Part shown: positions 13,657 to 20,601 of the stretch, piece after piece
Numbering within the stretch: position 1 is the stretch's first letter
Layout: each line of letters begins with the position of its first letter
Program-made: the position numbers and the translations under genes
IMG/VR virus record: IMGVR_UViG_3300033994_001807
Location: 1 to 21,646 of that record
From: a virus
Strand: one strand, 5' to 3'
DNA: 21,646 nt
Notes under the pieces: model-generated
The model's database searches: none
What the model saw: the letters and a program-made list of their open reading frames with translations, nothing else
What the model was told of the DNA's origin: nothing

Positions 13657-15240
13657 TTAAAATAACCAACCTAAATCAACATCATTACCACGAATATCTT
13701 TCATAATATATGGATTTTGGCCTGAGTTTTTACTTGAGAATACCGTTATTTGATTTCCAGATACACGGGTGATACTACTTAAAGCATTTCTTGTTAAGTT
13801 CATACCTTGCTGTCTTAACTTCATCGCAGTATCTCTAACCCAAAGACCTGTAGAAAATGATATAACCAAATCATCATTATATCCCCTTTGTGCCTCTGCT
13901 TTTGACCCATTCCATATAAAAACAAATAACTCATCCAACAATCGTTTAGAGTGAATTATTGGTGATTTTTCTCTCATATAAGTATCTAATTTAGATACTA
14001 TTAAAGGCCTCGTTTTTTGTGTCATTGAAAATCCTGGCACCATATCTTCTTTTTGCTTTAAATCCCATCCCCGCCTTAAATGAATATCTTCATCTACATA
14101 TCCCAACTCCCTATACGAATAGTAAAGATTTCCATAATTACGGTCAATTACTTCCTGAATAACAGCCCATCCAATATTTGCATTTTCAATCACCAAAAGG
14201 GCGTTGTTCCATTCTGCTGCTACCGATGATAAGAAAGCACCATATTGTTTTGTTTCTATTTTACCTTTGTATTCCGCCACCTGCTCTAACTGCTCAACAT
14301 CAATCACATGAAAAGCAGAATAATCTGCTCCATCTCCCCTTGCAACATCCGCCACAACTATATAATCTTTTGAATAGTTAGGATAATCCCATATCCAATA
14401 ATTTGCATCAAATCCACGCTTCTCAATAGGTTCTGTTACATGCGTTTCTTTATACCACTCCAATACAGAACCATCAACGACTGTGTAACCTGATGAAATA
14501 AAATCAGTATCACATTCTTGAGCAGCACCCTTTTCCCCCAATAATCTTGTTTGTTCATCTCTCCATCTTTGATTTCTTTCGGGGTGAACCGTCCAGTGTA
14601 ATCTCGTTGGATGCCATTTATCACCAGCTTCTCCCTGCTGCCAAACTTTATGGAAAAAATTACCAACCCCATTTGGTGTTGAAAGAACTATTGCACCACC
14701 ACCAGTTGAAAGTGTAGATTGCGCAGATAACCAAATCTCTTCAATACCTTTGATAAATGCGGCCTCATCTATAATCAATAAAGAAAGTGCTTCAGAACGT
14801 CCTGCGGTTTCAGTCGCAGAAACTGCTTTGATTTGAGAACCATTTTTTAATCGAAGTGATAATTTATTATCTTCAGCAGCACCCACCTTTAACCAACTTG
14901 GTAGATTATCATACATAAATCTAACCTTTGTAACCAAGTTTTTTGCTACATCTTGCGTTGTTGCAATTACAAGAACATTCTTATCTCTATGAAATATCAT
15001 CAACCAAGTTGCGTATCCAGCTGAAATAGTTGATATACCTAATTGGCGGGATTTTAGAATAACATTAAATCGGTGGGTTTTAAAAGAATCAATTAAATCT
15101 TCTTGGAAATCATATAGGTTAAATAATATTTTTCCCCTATGCGGATGTTGTATGTAACAATATTTTTTAAAAAAATATATTGGGTCTTTCGCACACTTTA
15201 CATACTCTTCTGATATTAATTCTTTTAAAGTTTTCGGCAT
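13657..15240 (-). CDS. 17: Terminase large subunit, gp17-like
   Basis: A 527-aa packaging motor with an ATPase domain and a nuclease domain. The ATPase part has a degenerate Walker A KSRQLGIST (63-71), Walker B LLIIDEAAF (154-162) and coupling motif LSTPNG (186-191). The nuclease part has acidic residues in VVADVARGDGADYS (D298), LVIENANIGWA (E352) and GYNDDLVISF (D456/D457), an RNase H-like arrangement. T4 gp17 has SRQLGKTT; here the P-loop lysine is Ile, a variant I recall in other T4-like phages. Shorter than T4 gp17 (610 aa). It sits directly upstream of the portal gene, without sheath and tube genes between them. Confidence 0.96.
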   Translation of the reverse strand: MPKTLKELISEEYVKCAKDPIYFFKKYCYIQHPHRGKILFNLYDFQEDLIDSFKTHRFNVILKSRQLGISTISAGYATWLMIFHRDKNVLVIATTQDVAKNLVTKVRFMYDNLPSWLKVGAAEDNKLSLRLKNGSQIKAVSATETAGRSEALSLLIIDEAAFIKGIEEIWLSAQSTLSTGGGAIVLSTPNGVGNFFHKVWQQGEAGDKWHPTRLHWTVHPERNQRWRDEQTRLLGEKGAAQECDTDFISSGYTVVDGSVLEWYKETHVTEPIEKRGFDANYWIWDYPNYSKDYIVVADVARGDGADYSAFHVIDVEQLEQVAEYKGKIETKQYGAFLSSVAAEWNNALLVIENANIGWAVIQEVIDRNYGNLYYSYRELGYVDEDIHLRRGWDLKQKEDMVPGFSMTQKTRPLIVSKLDTYMREKSPIIHSKRLLDELFVFIWNGSKAEAQRGYNDDLVISFSTGLWVRDTAMKLRQQGMNLTRNALSSITRVSGNQITVFSSKNSGQNPYIMKDIRGNDVDLGWLF

Positions 15241-15249
15241 TGGTTTTTA

Positions 15250-15852
15250 TTATTTACTTATTTTCCAATAAACTTTTCCCGTAAAGTTTGGTGCAAAATT
15301 ATTATCAAAACCAATTCCAAGTGCATATGCTTTTTTCTTTTTTGTTTTTAATAATAATTCACCATTTAAAACCATAAAATTTTTATTTGCGGTAATACCT
15401 GTTCCCAAATAAACTTCTCTTTTATTTACTAAAATCGTATTTGTTACAATTTTTGTGGGTATTAAAATATTTGAAATATGCTGCCGTGCTTCAATTTGAT
15501 TTTTTGAAATAGTATCTTTCATCACAATATAACCAAATGTATCCACAGCAATTGTATCTTCGTAATAATATTTTGCGTAGTAATCTCTCAAAAGAGACAT
15601 AGTATCTATTGGTTCATTTTGATTAATAAAAATACTATCTATATCAACTACAACTTTATCTTTCCATTCTGGGACATAAACCTCCGATTCAGTATTAATA
15701 GTATCGTATTTATACTCTATCGTTGTTACTGTATCAATTATAGGTTCGTTATTGAAAATATTCTTAACAAAACCCATAGGTAATTTATCCCTAAGTAAAA
15801 ATAGGGCAATTAACAATATTATTACAGATATAATAATTTTAGACAGTTTCAT
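15250..15852 (-). CDS. Membrane-anchored protein of unknown function
   Basis: A 200-aa protein with one clear N-terminal transmembrane segment (residues about 5-20, KIIISVIILLIALFLL) preceded by MKLS and followed by RDK, consistent with a signal anchor. The rest is rich in Asp, Thr and Tyr (IDTVTTIEYKYDTINTESE, YEDTIAVDTFGYIVM), with a beta-rich C-terminus ending GKVYWKISK. The ATG lies within the end of the preceding 85-aa gene (14-nt overlap). It has no cysteine lipobox and is not an obvious holin. A periplasm-facing role such as a spanin-like or envelope protein is possible, but I cannot assign a family. Its place between host-modifying genes and the terminase gives no clear hint. Confidence 0.7.
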   Translation of the reverse strand: MKLSKIIISVIILLIALFLLRDKLPMGFVKNIFNNEPIIDTVTTIEYKYDTINTESEVYVPEWKDKVVVDIDSIFINQNEPIDTMSLLRDYYAKYYYEDTIAVDTFGYIVMKDTISKNQIEARQHISNILIPTKIVTNTILVNKREVYLGTGITANKNFMVLNGELLLKTKKKKAYALGIGFDNNFAPNFTGKVYWKISK

Positions 15853-16096
15853 TATTTTTTTTCTGCTTTTTTTGTCTTGATTTATAATTATTTCTTCTTT
15901 TTGGTTTTGGTTTTACTTCTTCTGTTTTCACTTCTGGTGATAATTGACCCACAGATGCTTTTGCAGATGTAAATGGTTTGATTTGTGTTTTTAATGGTTC
16001 TATCTTTACAATTTCTAATGTTTCAGGTAAATTTATTGTTTTTTTACCCATAAAAAATCGATCAAACGAACTCAATAACTTTTTAAAAATGTTCAT
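15839..16096 (-). CDS. Small basic protein of unknown function
   Basis: An 85-aa Lys/Arg-rich protein. Residues 1-16 could form an amphipathic helix (MNIFKKLLSSFDRFFM). The middle is Pro/Lys/Glu-rich and the C-terminus is a polybasic tail (KPKPKRRNNYKSRQKKQKKNN). It has the most perfect Shine-Dalgarno sequence in the window, AGGAGG 7 nt before the ATG, which supports it as a real gene despite low complexity. It overlaps the membrane-protein gene by 14 nt, so the two may act together. A nucleic-acid or membrane-surface binding role would fit its charge but is unproven. Confidence 0.6.
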   Translation of the reverse strand: MNIFKKLLSSFDRFFMGKKTINLPETLEIVKIEPLKTQIKPFTSAKASVGQLSPEVKTEEVKPKPKRRNNYKSRQKKQKKNNETV

Positions 16097-16114
16097 AACT
16101 TTTCCTCCTATTAT

Positions 16115-16122
16115 TATAAATA
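16115..16122 (-). promoter_or_regulatory. TATTTATA box and strong SD before the small basic gene
   Basis: Coding-strand TATTTATA lies 18 nt before the ATG, in the order TATTTATA - ATAATAGGAGGAAAAGTT - ATG. The box, consensus AGGAGG and start are arranged as in the gap before the baseplate-like gene at 2535. Confidence 0.35.
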
Positions 16123-16137
16123 CTGATTTTAATTTTA

Positions 16138-17073
16138 TTAAACTAATTTTGATATAAGTTCATTTGCTTTACCTATTAACAAATCATTATATGAACTGTT
16201 TGTTATTATTGGCAGAGCTGCTATTATATCTTTTTTGGATTGAATATACATTTTTGATTTTGGTTTATTTTCAAACTTTTTTGCACCCCAAAGATGATAG
16301 ATTGATTTATTTAATAACTCCTGTGCTTCTTCGGGTTCACCATCTAAATTAAAAGAATAAAACGATTTATTGGTGTATATAACTGGAACTAATGCCTTTG
16401 TTTTTACGTTCTTAACCCCCTTTGATAATGCGGCTAAAAACCATTGTTCCAATGTAATTTGAGCGGAAGATTCGGCATACATCTTTTTTTTCTCATCTGT
16501 CATATTTTTTATTTCACCACTCGCACCCAATACAAATTTAAAATAATTAGAAACATATTCTTTTTTAAATTTCTCATTTTTCATACCAACTACCGCACAA
16601 TTCATTGGAAAAGAATCTATAAATAGTTGTTTAAGTTTTTCATCCCATTTCCAATTAGATGAATGTTCAATATCTAATGGATTTCCATATGTGAATGGTG
16701 ATTCTCTATGTAAATACAATAAATCACAATCAGCCATTTCTTTTTTTAGGTTTTTATATAATACCAAATCAGTATCATAAATAACAAAAGGCGCTTTTAA
16801 TTTAGACATAGCCCATATTTTAGGGGATGCCCAAAAATTATTAGAAATCATTTCATATGGATAATCATCAAAATAATGGGTAATAACTTTATCGTATAAT
16901 GGGGTTATATTCCAATTATCATAAAATTCTTTTGATTTTTTATCGGTAATTAAATAAAGTGGTGTATTTGAATTGTAAATTTTGTGTACTATACACGAAT
17001 ACATTTGAACCAATAACTCAAAACTTCCAGGCGGTCTATCATCGTTGACCAAAAATACATGATACGCATTCAT
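16138..17073 (-). CDS. Glycosyltransferase-like protein
   Basis: A 311-aa soluble protein that looks like a GT-A fold glycosyltransferase. The N-terminus AYHVFLVNDDRPPGSFELLVQ is followed by LYLITDKKSKEFYDNW, then WASPKIWAMSKLKAPFVIYDTDLVLYKNL (about 81-109) with a DxD-type motif D100-T101-D102 after a hydrophobic strand, as in metal-dependent nucleotide-sugar binding. Later, FPMNCAVVGMKNEKFKKEY and SIYHLWGAKKFENK (His263 region) fit the acceptor half. It resembles DUF6734-like proteins common in Bacteroidota, from memory. In phages such enzymes may modify DNA bases, virion proteins or host surface glycans; the target is not visible. It is flanked by the cupin-like and small basic genes. Confidence 0.7.
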   Translation of the reverse strand: MNAYHVFLVNDDRPPGSFELLVQMYSCIVHKIYNSNTPLYLITDKKSKEFYDNWNITPLYDKVITHYFDDYPYEMISNNFWASPKIWAMSKLKAPFVIYDTDLVLYKNLKKEMADCDLLYLHRESPFTYGNPLDIEHSSNWKWDEKLKQLFIDSFPMNCAVVGMKNEKFKKEYVSNYFKFVLGASGEIKNMTDEKKKMYAESSAQITLEQWFLAALSKGVKNVKTKALVPVIYTNKSFYSFNLDGEPEEAQELLNKSIYHLWGAKKFENKPKSKMYIQSKKDIIAALPIITNSSYNDLLIGKANELISKLV

Positions 17074-17087
17074 CGAAACTTATTTAG

Positions 17088-17095
17088 TATAAATA
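17088..17095 (-). promoter_or_regulatory. TATTTATA box before the glycosyltransferase-like gene
   Basis: Coding-strand CATATTTATACTAAATAAG places the box 14 nt before the ATG in a 37-nt gap. No SD-like sequence is present here, unlike the copies at 2535 and 16115. Confidence 0.3.
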
Positions 17096-17110
17096 TGGAT
17101 TAAAAAGTAA

Positions 17111-17380
17111 TTAATCCAATTCTTTTATCATTACTTTTAATGGTGTTTTTCCCTTTAGTATCCTATGATATGTTTCTTTTTGTATAGTAAATACATCCCC
17201 AACTTTAAGTTCTATTGGTAGTTTATTATCAGATTGAAAATACCAACCTTTTCCATCAACTACTTCAACCAATCTTGTTTTTTTATCTCTATGCCATACT
17301 AATTCTGAATTATCTACATCCGTATCAAAAGACCGGTAGATAATACTTTTAGATTTGGTTTCTGCGTATGGTTTACTCAT
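17111..17380 (-). CDS. Small cupin-like protein
   Basis: An 89-aa beta-rich protein. SELVWHRDKKTRLVEVVDGKG (25-45), WYFQSDNKLPIELKVGDVFTI (46-66) and YHRILKGKTPLKVMIKE (71-87) follow the cupin order: His-containing strand, G-x-W/F turn, 'lPi.L..GD.f.Ip', and a second His (H30, H72). Similar stand-alone mini-cupins occur in T4-like cyanophages; their substrate is not known to me. The ATG lies one base after the TAA of the 585-aa gene, so the two are co-translated. Only part of the usual metal-ligand set is obvious, so enzymatic activity is uncertain. Confidence 0.75.
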   Translation of the reverse strand: MSKPYAETKSKSIIYRSFDTDVDNSELVWHRDKKTRLVEVVDGKGWYFQSDNKLPIELKVGDVFTIQKETYHRILKGKTPLKVMIKELD

Positions 17381-17381
17381 T

Positions 17382-19139
17382 TTACCAATATGAATTTATA
17401 TCCTCACCACCACCGATTTTAGACCAATGGCGGGGTAAATTACAACTCCAATAACCTGGTGTAGTTTTATCTTTCTTATCAGGACAATTGTGCCTGTCTG
17501 AAAATGCTTTTCTTGCTTCTGGGTTATTTATTTTTGCAGTTAATCCACCCTTTACATCGCCGAAAGTTACTTTTCTAATATTATCACTTTCTGGGTCTTT
17601 TACATAAACTACATATTTTTTACCTTCACCTGAATTTCTTTTGGGTGAATTTAATTCTACTTCTTGTCCCTGATATTCTGCTTCGGTTAAAATTGGAAAA
17701 TCTAAAAGAACTTTTTTTCCCTCATAAATACCAACCTTACCTAAATCGGAATCTAAAAACCATTCATCGCTTTCATTCATTGGTATAAATTCACCCTTTT
17801 TCCAAAGAGTTCTACATTCATTTACCAACTTAAAGAATTTCGGAGAACCATACCTGTAAATATTTTCTGATATTGGTTTTTTGTTTTTTATGTGATATTG
17901 AAGCCCCTCACTCAAGTTTTTTTTTACTTCACCCAACGGATTACCATTTACATTTAACTCACCATTTAGGTAATGTTTCGCATTTACCATTAGAGTTTTT
18001 GCATTAACAATATCAGATTGCCACCAATGTGGAAAATCAATCTCTTCCTCCGCATTATCAAATTGCCCTAATAATTCATATAATTCTTTTGCATATTTTG
18101 CGATACGAAAAAGGTCTGCTTTTAACATATTTGGTTCATCGTCTTGATGCCCCACATCTATATCCTCTGTCAAACTTTTTAACTTCTTTAACTTTGTTGT
18201 TAAATCAGCCATATTTTTCAAATGGGCTTTTTGCGCAGGGGTTCTATCATCCTGTGGAATTTTTGTAAACTCCACCGTTTTTTTGGCGTTATCTTTTAAT
18301 TTTTTTTGGATTGATAACATCTCCTTTTTTTGTTTTTCAGTACCCTTTCCCACTTTTTTAACTGAAGAAACCGATGGTTCATCATCATCAACTTCATTTA
18401 TAACAGGGTATTTCTTACCACCAAATTCAAACTCTTTCAATCCTTCTTTTCTTGCTTTAAAAAGTGCCCCAGTAAAAGCATTTCCTTCGTTTACTGATTC
18501 TTTTTTCATTTTTCTTTTTTGTAGAACTAATTGTTGAATTTGTGAAAATAAATCTGCAATATCTTTATCCAACTTTTTTTCTTCTGCGCTCATTGGTGAT
18601 TCAATATCTACATTGGAGTAAAGTTTTTTCTTTTTTGCAATTAATACATCTACTTTTTTAATTAAATCATTCTTTACCTTATCTAAATCTTTGATTACAT
18701 CTTCAGCAGTATTTTCTTTTATTACCCCTTCTTGCCTGTTCAACAACTTAAACGCAATAGTCTGCATTTTCATAAGTCCTGCGTTTACAAATTGGTCCCT
18801 ATTCTCCTGTTTCTTCAATTGGTCATAAACGGATATGATAGCGGATGCTGAATATGAATCTACCTTCATATTCTTTCCGGTCTTAGGGTCTTTAACTGAT
18901 TTATAACCTGACCTCATAACATCTCTTAGTTGAGTTATTACCGGCGGTTCATTCTTTGCTTCATTTACTACCCCTTCTTCGGTTTTCCAACCCCCACCAG
19001 CTGCTTTGTATTGTTTTGCTGCCCAGGCATTGGCGTAGGCACTTGGATATACGTCAAACTTTTTTTTTGCCTGCGATTTATAGTAAGACCATTTTGAAGG
19101 GTCGGTTGGAACATTCTTTTCTACCAATTGTTTTTTCAT
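17382..19139 (-). CDS. Multi-module putative internal head protein (585 aa)
   Basis: Another chain of small units. Residues 11-53 hold KKKFDVYPSAYANAWAAKQY, a motif I recall from phages and large DNA viruses (DUF5872-like). 219-246 is a GNAFTGALFKARKEG unit related to the repeats of the 418-aa protein. 326-395 holds DVGHQDDEPNMLKADLFRIA and FPHWWQSDIVNAK. 426-483 holds YGSPKFFKLVNECRTLWKKG. 487-585 ends in ARKAFSDRHNCPDKKDKTTP, GYWSCNLPRHW with two Cys. Candidate cleavage points are VVNE-A (60), VIKE-N (142), SVNE-G (218), VINE-V (249), SLTE-D (325), NLSE-G (411), PISE-N (425) and ILTE-A (486). ATG 19139 has GAGG 6 nt upstream; the TTG at 19151 is less likely. Inferred: packaged polyprotein. 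Confidence 0.75.
   Translation of the reverse strand: MKKQLVEKNVPTDPSKWSYYKSQAKKKFDVYPSAYANAWAAKQYKAAGGGWKTEEGVVNEAKNEPPVITQLRDVMRSGYKSVKDPKTGKNMKVDSYSASAIISVYDQLKKQENRDQFVNAGLMKMQTIAFKLLNRQEGVIKENTAEDVIKDLDKVKNDLIKKVDVLIAKKKKLYSNVDIESPMSAEEKKLDKDIADLFSQIQQLVLQKRKMKKESVNEGNAFTGALFKARKEGLKEFEFGGKKYPVINEVDDDEPSVSSVKKVGKGTEKQKKEMLSIQKKLKDNAKKTVEFTKIPQDDRTPAQKAHLKNMADLTTKLKKLKSLTEDIDVGHQDDEPNMLKADLFRIAKYAKELYELLGQFDNAEEEIDFPHWWQSDIVNAKTLMVNAKHYLNGELNVNGNPLGEVKKNLSEGLQYHIKNKKPISENIYRYGSPKFFKLVNECRTLWKKGEFIPMNESDEWFLDSDLGKVGIYEGKKVLLDFPILTEAEYQGQEVELNSPKRNSGEGKKYVVYVKDPESDNIRKVTFGDVKGGLTAKINNPEARKAFSDRHNCPDKKDKTTPGYWSCNLPRHWSKIGGGEDINSYW
18485..18500 (-). repeat. 16-nt module-junction repeat (copy 3)
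   Basis: Exact copy of CTTCGTTTACTGATTC (plus strand), encoding ESVNE at residues 214-218 of the 585-aa protein, more than 9 kb from the other two copies in a different gene. Confidence 0.9.
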
Positions 19140-19152
19140 AATTAACCTCAAA

Positions 19153-19647
19153 TTATGGTGTATAATTAGATATGTTCATTTTAACAAATGTTTCAATATC
19201 TTTTGGTGATAATACCTGCTGCATTTCAAATCCAGAAAAAGCCCGCGTACCTAAAAATACAAATCCTTTTGCGGTTTCATAGTTCGCAGGAATATCATCA
19301 TCAGTATTAACAAATTCAGATGGTAAATAAGTTACCAAAGCGTTAAATACCGAATGGTGTGGCCCAATTTCCGGATTTGGTTTTACCGATATCGGTTGAT
19401 TTCCTATCCTAAATTTTCTAATCATTAAACCATACCCCTTACCAGGATTTTGGTATCTTCTAAACCAATTATCTTTTTCTAAACGATAAACAGCAGTTTT
19501 TCCATCTACCTTTCTCATAAGAATCAATCTTATCATAGATTCGTTTGGTGGATCGGTTGGCATGTTTCTAAAATCTTTAACACTTGCTTCAGTTAAAACT
19601 GATTTTATTGATTCTCTAATCAATTTTCTTAATTGGGATTGTTTCAT
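19153..19647 (-). CDS. Putative internal head protein with prepeptide (164 aa)
   Basis: The first 20 residues begin MKQSQLRKLIRESIK and end SVLTE, followed by ASVKDFRNMP. This basic amphipathic helix ending in L-T-E then A has the same layout as the T4 capsid-targeting sequence of internal protein III (MKTYQEFIAE-A) and the same cleavage residues as T4 gp23 (LTE-A). The body (21-164) is a single beta-rich domain of unknown family, with VDGKTAVYRLEKDNWFRRYQ and EIGPHHSVFNALVTYLPSEF. GGAG lies 9 nt before the ATG. It follows the 114-aa gene by 4 nt and precedes the 585-aa gene. Packaging and cleavage are inferred from the prepeptide; the body's activity is unknown. Confidence 0.75.
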   Translation of the reverse strand: MKQSQLRKLIRESIKSVLTEASVKDFRNMPTDPPNESMIRLILMRKVDGKTAVYRLEKDNWFRRYQNPGKGYGLMIRKFRIGNQPISVKPNPEIGPHHSVFNALVTYLPSEFVNTDDDIPANYETAKGFVFLGTRAFSGFEMQQVLSPKDIETFVKMNISNYTP

Positions 19648-19651
19648 TTTT

Positions 19652-19996
19652 TTATGCTCCGGTTTTTACATATACAGGTTTTTGCCCTTTTTCTTTTTCA
19701 TTTCCTTTTTTGGCATCCCCACCCTTTTTTTGAGCTGCCCGTTTTCTTCTTACAAAACTTGCTATCCCATCCTTACCCAACTTTTGGGCTTTTTCTTTAG
19801 ATAAGCAAGCAGAATATGGTTCTCCCTCTTCAGCATCACCACACTTACCAAGTTTTTCACCTGTGGTAGAATACCTATCCCAACCACCACCAGTAGTTGA
19901 GCCGGTTTTACCCTTGCCAAACCATTTTCTTAAATCTTCTGCAATAACTTTTCTTACTGCTGATTTAATTAGGTGCTCAAGTTGTGGTTTCTTCAA
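19652..19996 (-). CDS. Putative internal head protein with prepeptide, TTG start (114 aa)
   Basis: I place the start at TTG 19994-19996, 7 nt after GGAG, because the resulting N-terminus MKKPQLEHLIKSAVR...VIAE-D aligns over exactly 20 residues with the prepeptide of the next gene. An ATG at 20041 is open but would overlap the upstream gene by 65 nt and bury this peptide. The mature part has GGGWDRYSTTGEKLGKCGDA, GEPYSACLSKEKAQKLGKDG and FVRRKRAAQKK, with two Cys spaced C-x13-C and a very basic C-terminus. This W-R-y...CGd...aCLs...RRKR pattern recurs in phages and large DNA viruses as far as I recall, without known function; nucleic-acid binding would fit the charge. Confidence 0.65.
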   Translation of the reverse strand: MKKPQLEHLIKSAVRKVIAEDLRKWFGKGKTGSTTGGGWDRYSTTGEKLGKCGDAEEGEPYSACLSKEKAQKLGKDGIASFVRRKRAAQKKGGDAKKGNEKEKGQKPVYVKTGA

Positions 19997-20579
19997 GTTC
20001 TTTCTCCAATTTTCCAATATAATCAACTCGTAACTTTTCAAAGTCTGTATCTACTTTTGATAGAACATCTTCTATATTAACTCCATTCCATTCTTCAACC
20101 GAACCATTTTCGTTGATGAACTTCATTTTTAACGCAACTTTAAGGGCCTCTTTTTCAAATTGAGCCTGCTTTAACCATGCTTTCGCATTCTCAAGCATTT
20201 TTCTTTTTTCATATCTATCATACTCTCCACTTATTCTTAGTTTTGATTCCATACTTAATACACAATCAAAACACATGCCGTGAAAAGCACGCATTTTTTC
20301 ATCCAATCTTTTTGGGTTTTTGCAGTCACAAACTTCCTTCATACAATTAGGAAACTTTCTCAAGTCCTCCCTTAATTGATGAAGCTTGCCGAGCTTTACT
20401 TTATATCCGGCTTTTTGCTCCCACATATCCCCATTCTCATCTTCCCATTGTTCACCAACTGAACGACGAACATAAGTAGGTGAGTTTTCAAAACCAACGG
20501 TTGTTTTTGTTTGCGTTTTATGAACACCCGCCAACATTTCAGTAACCGCTTTTGTATTTTTTAATTTACTATTTCCCAT
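19977..20579 (-). CDS. Cysteine-cluster protein, probable zinc binding
   Basis: A 200-aa protein of unknown function. GEQWEDENGDMWEQKAGYKVKL (about 42-63) is followed by a cluster C79, C84, C86, H100, C103 and C106 (FPNCMKEVCDCKN, then FHGMCFDCV), suggesting a zinc-knuckle or zinc-ribbon site. The rest is helical, with YDRYEKRKMLENAKAWLKQA. I recall similar proteins ('GDtWEqk...D.km...CfDCv') in T4-like cyanophages, always uncharacterised. Its end overlaps the start chosen for the 114-aa gene by 20 nt. It has no capsid-targeting-like prepeptide, in contrast to its two downstream neighbours. Confidence 0.7.
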   Translation of the reverse strand: MGNSKLKNTKAVTEMLAGVHKTQTKTTVGFENSPTYVRRSVGEQWEDENGDMWEQKAGYKVKLGKLHQLREDLRKFPNCMKEVCDCKNPKRLDEKMRAFHGMCFDCVLSMESKLRISGEYDRYEKRKMLENAKAWLKQAQFEKEALKVALKMKFINENGSVEEWNGVNIEDVLSKVDTDFEKLRVDYIGKLEKELEETTT

Positions 20580-20588
20580 AACTTTTTA

Positions 20589-20596
20589 TATAAATA
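20589..20596 (-). promoter_or_regulatory. TATTTATA box before the cysteine-cluster gene
   Basis: Coding-strand CTATATTTATATAAAAAGTT places the box 9 nt before the ATG in a 22-nt gap between two genes. No SD-like sequence intervenes. Confidence 0.3.
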
Positions 20597-20601
20597 TAGA
20601 A

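Noticed and set aside
13657-15240. Possible intein or intron in the terminase gene
   Set aside because: The protein is continuous, of normal length and has all motifs in order; no splicing motifs are seen.
19997-20041. ATG at 20041 for the 114-aa protein
   Set aside because: It would overlap the upstream gene by 65 nt and add residues encoded mostly by that gene's conserved C-terminus; the TTG with GGAG gives a prepeptide aligned with its neighbour.
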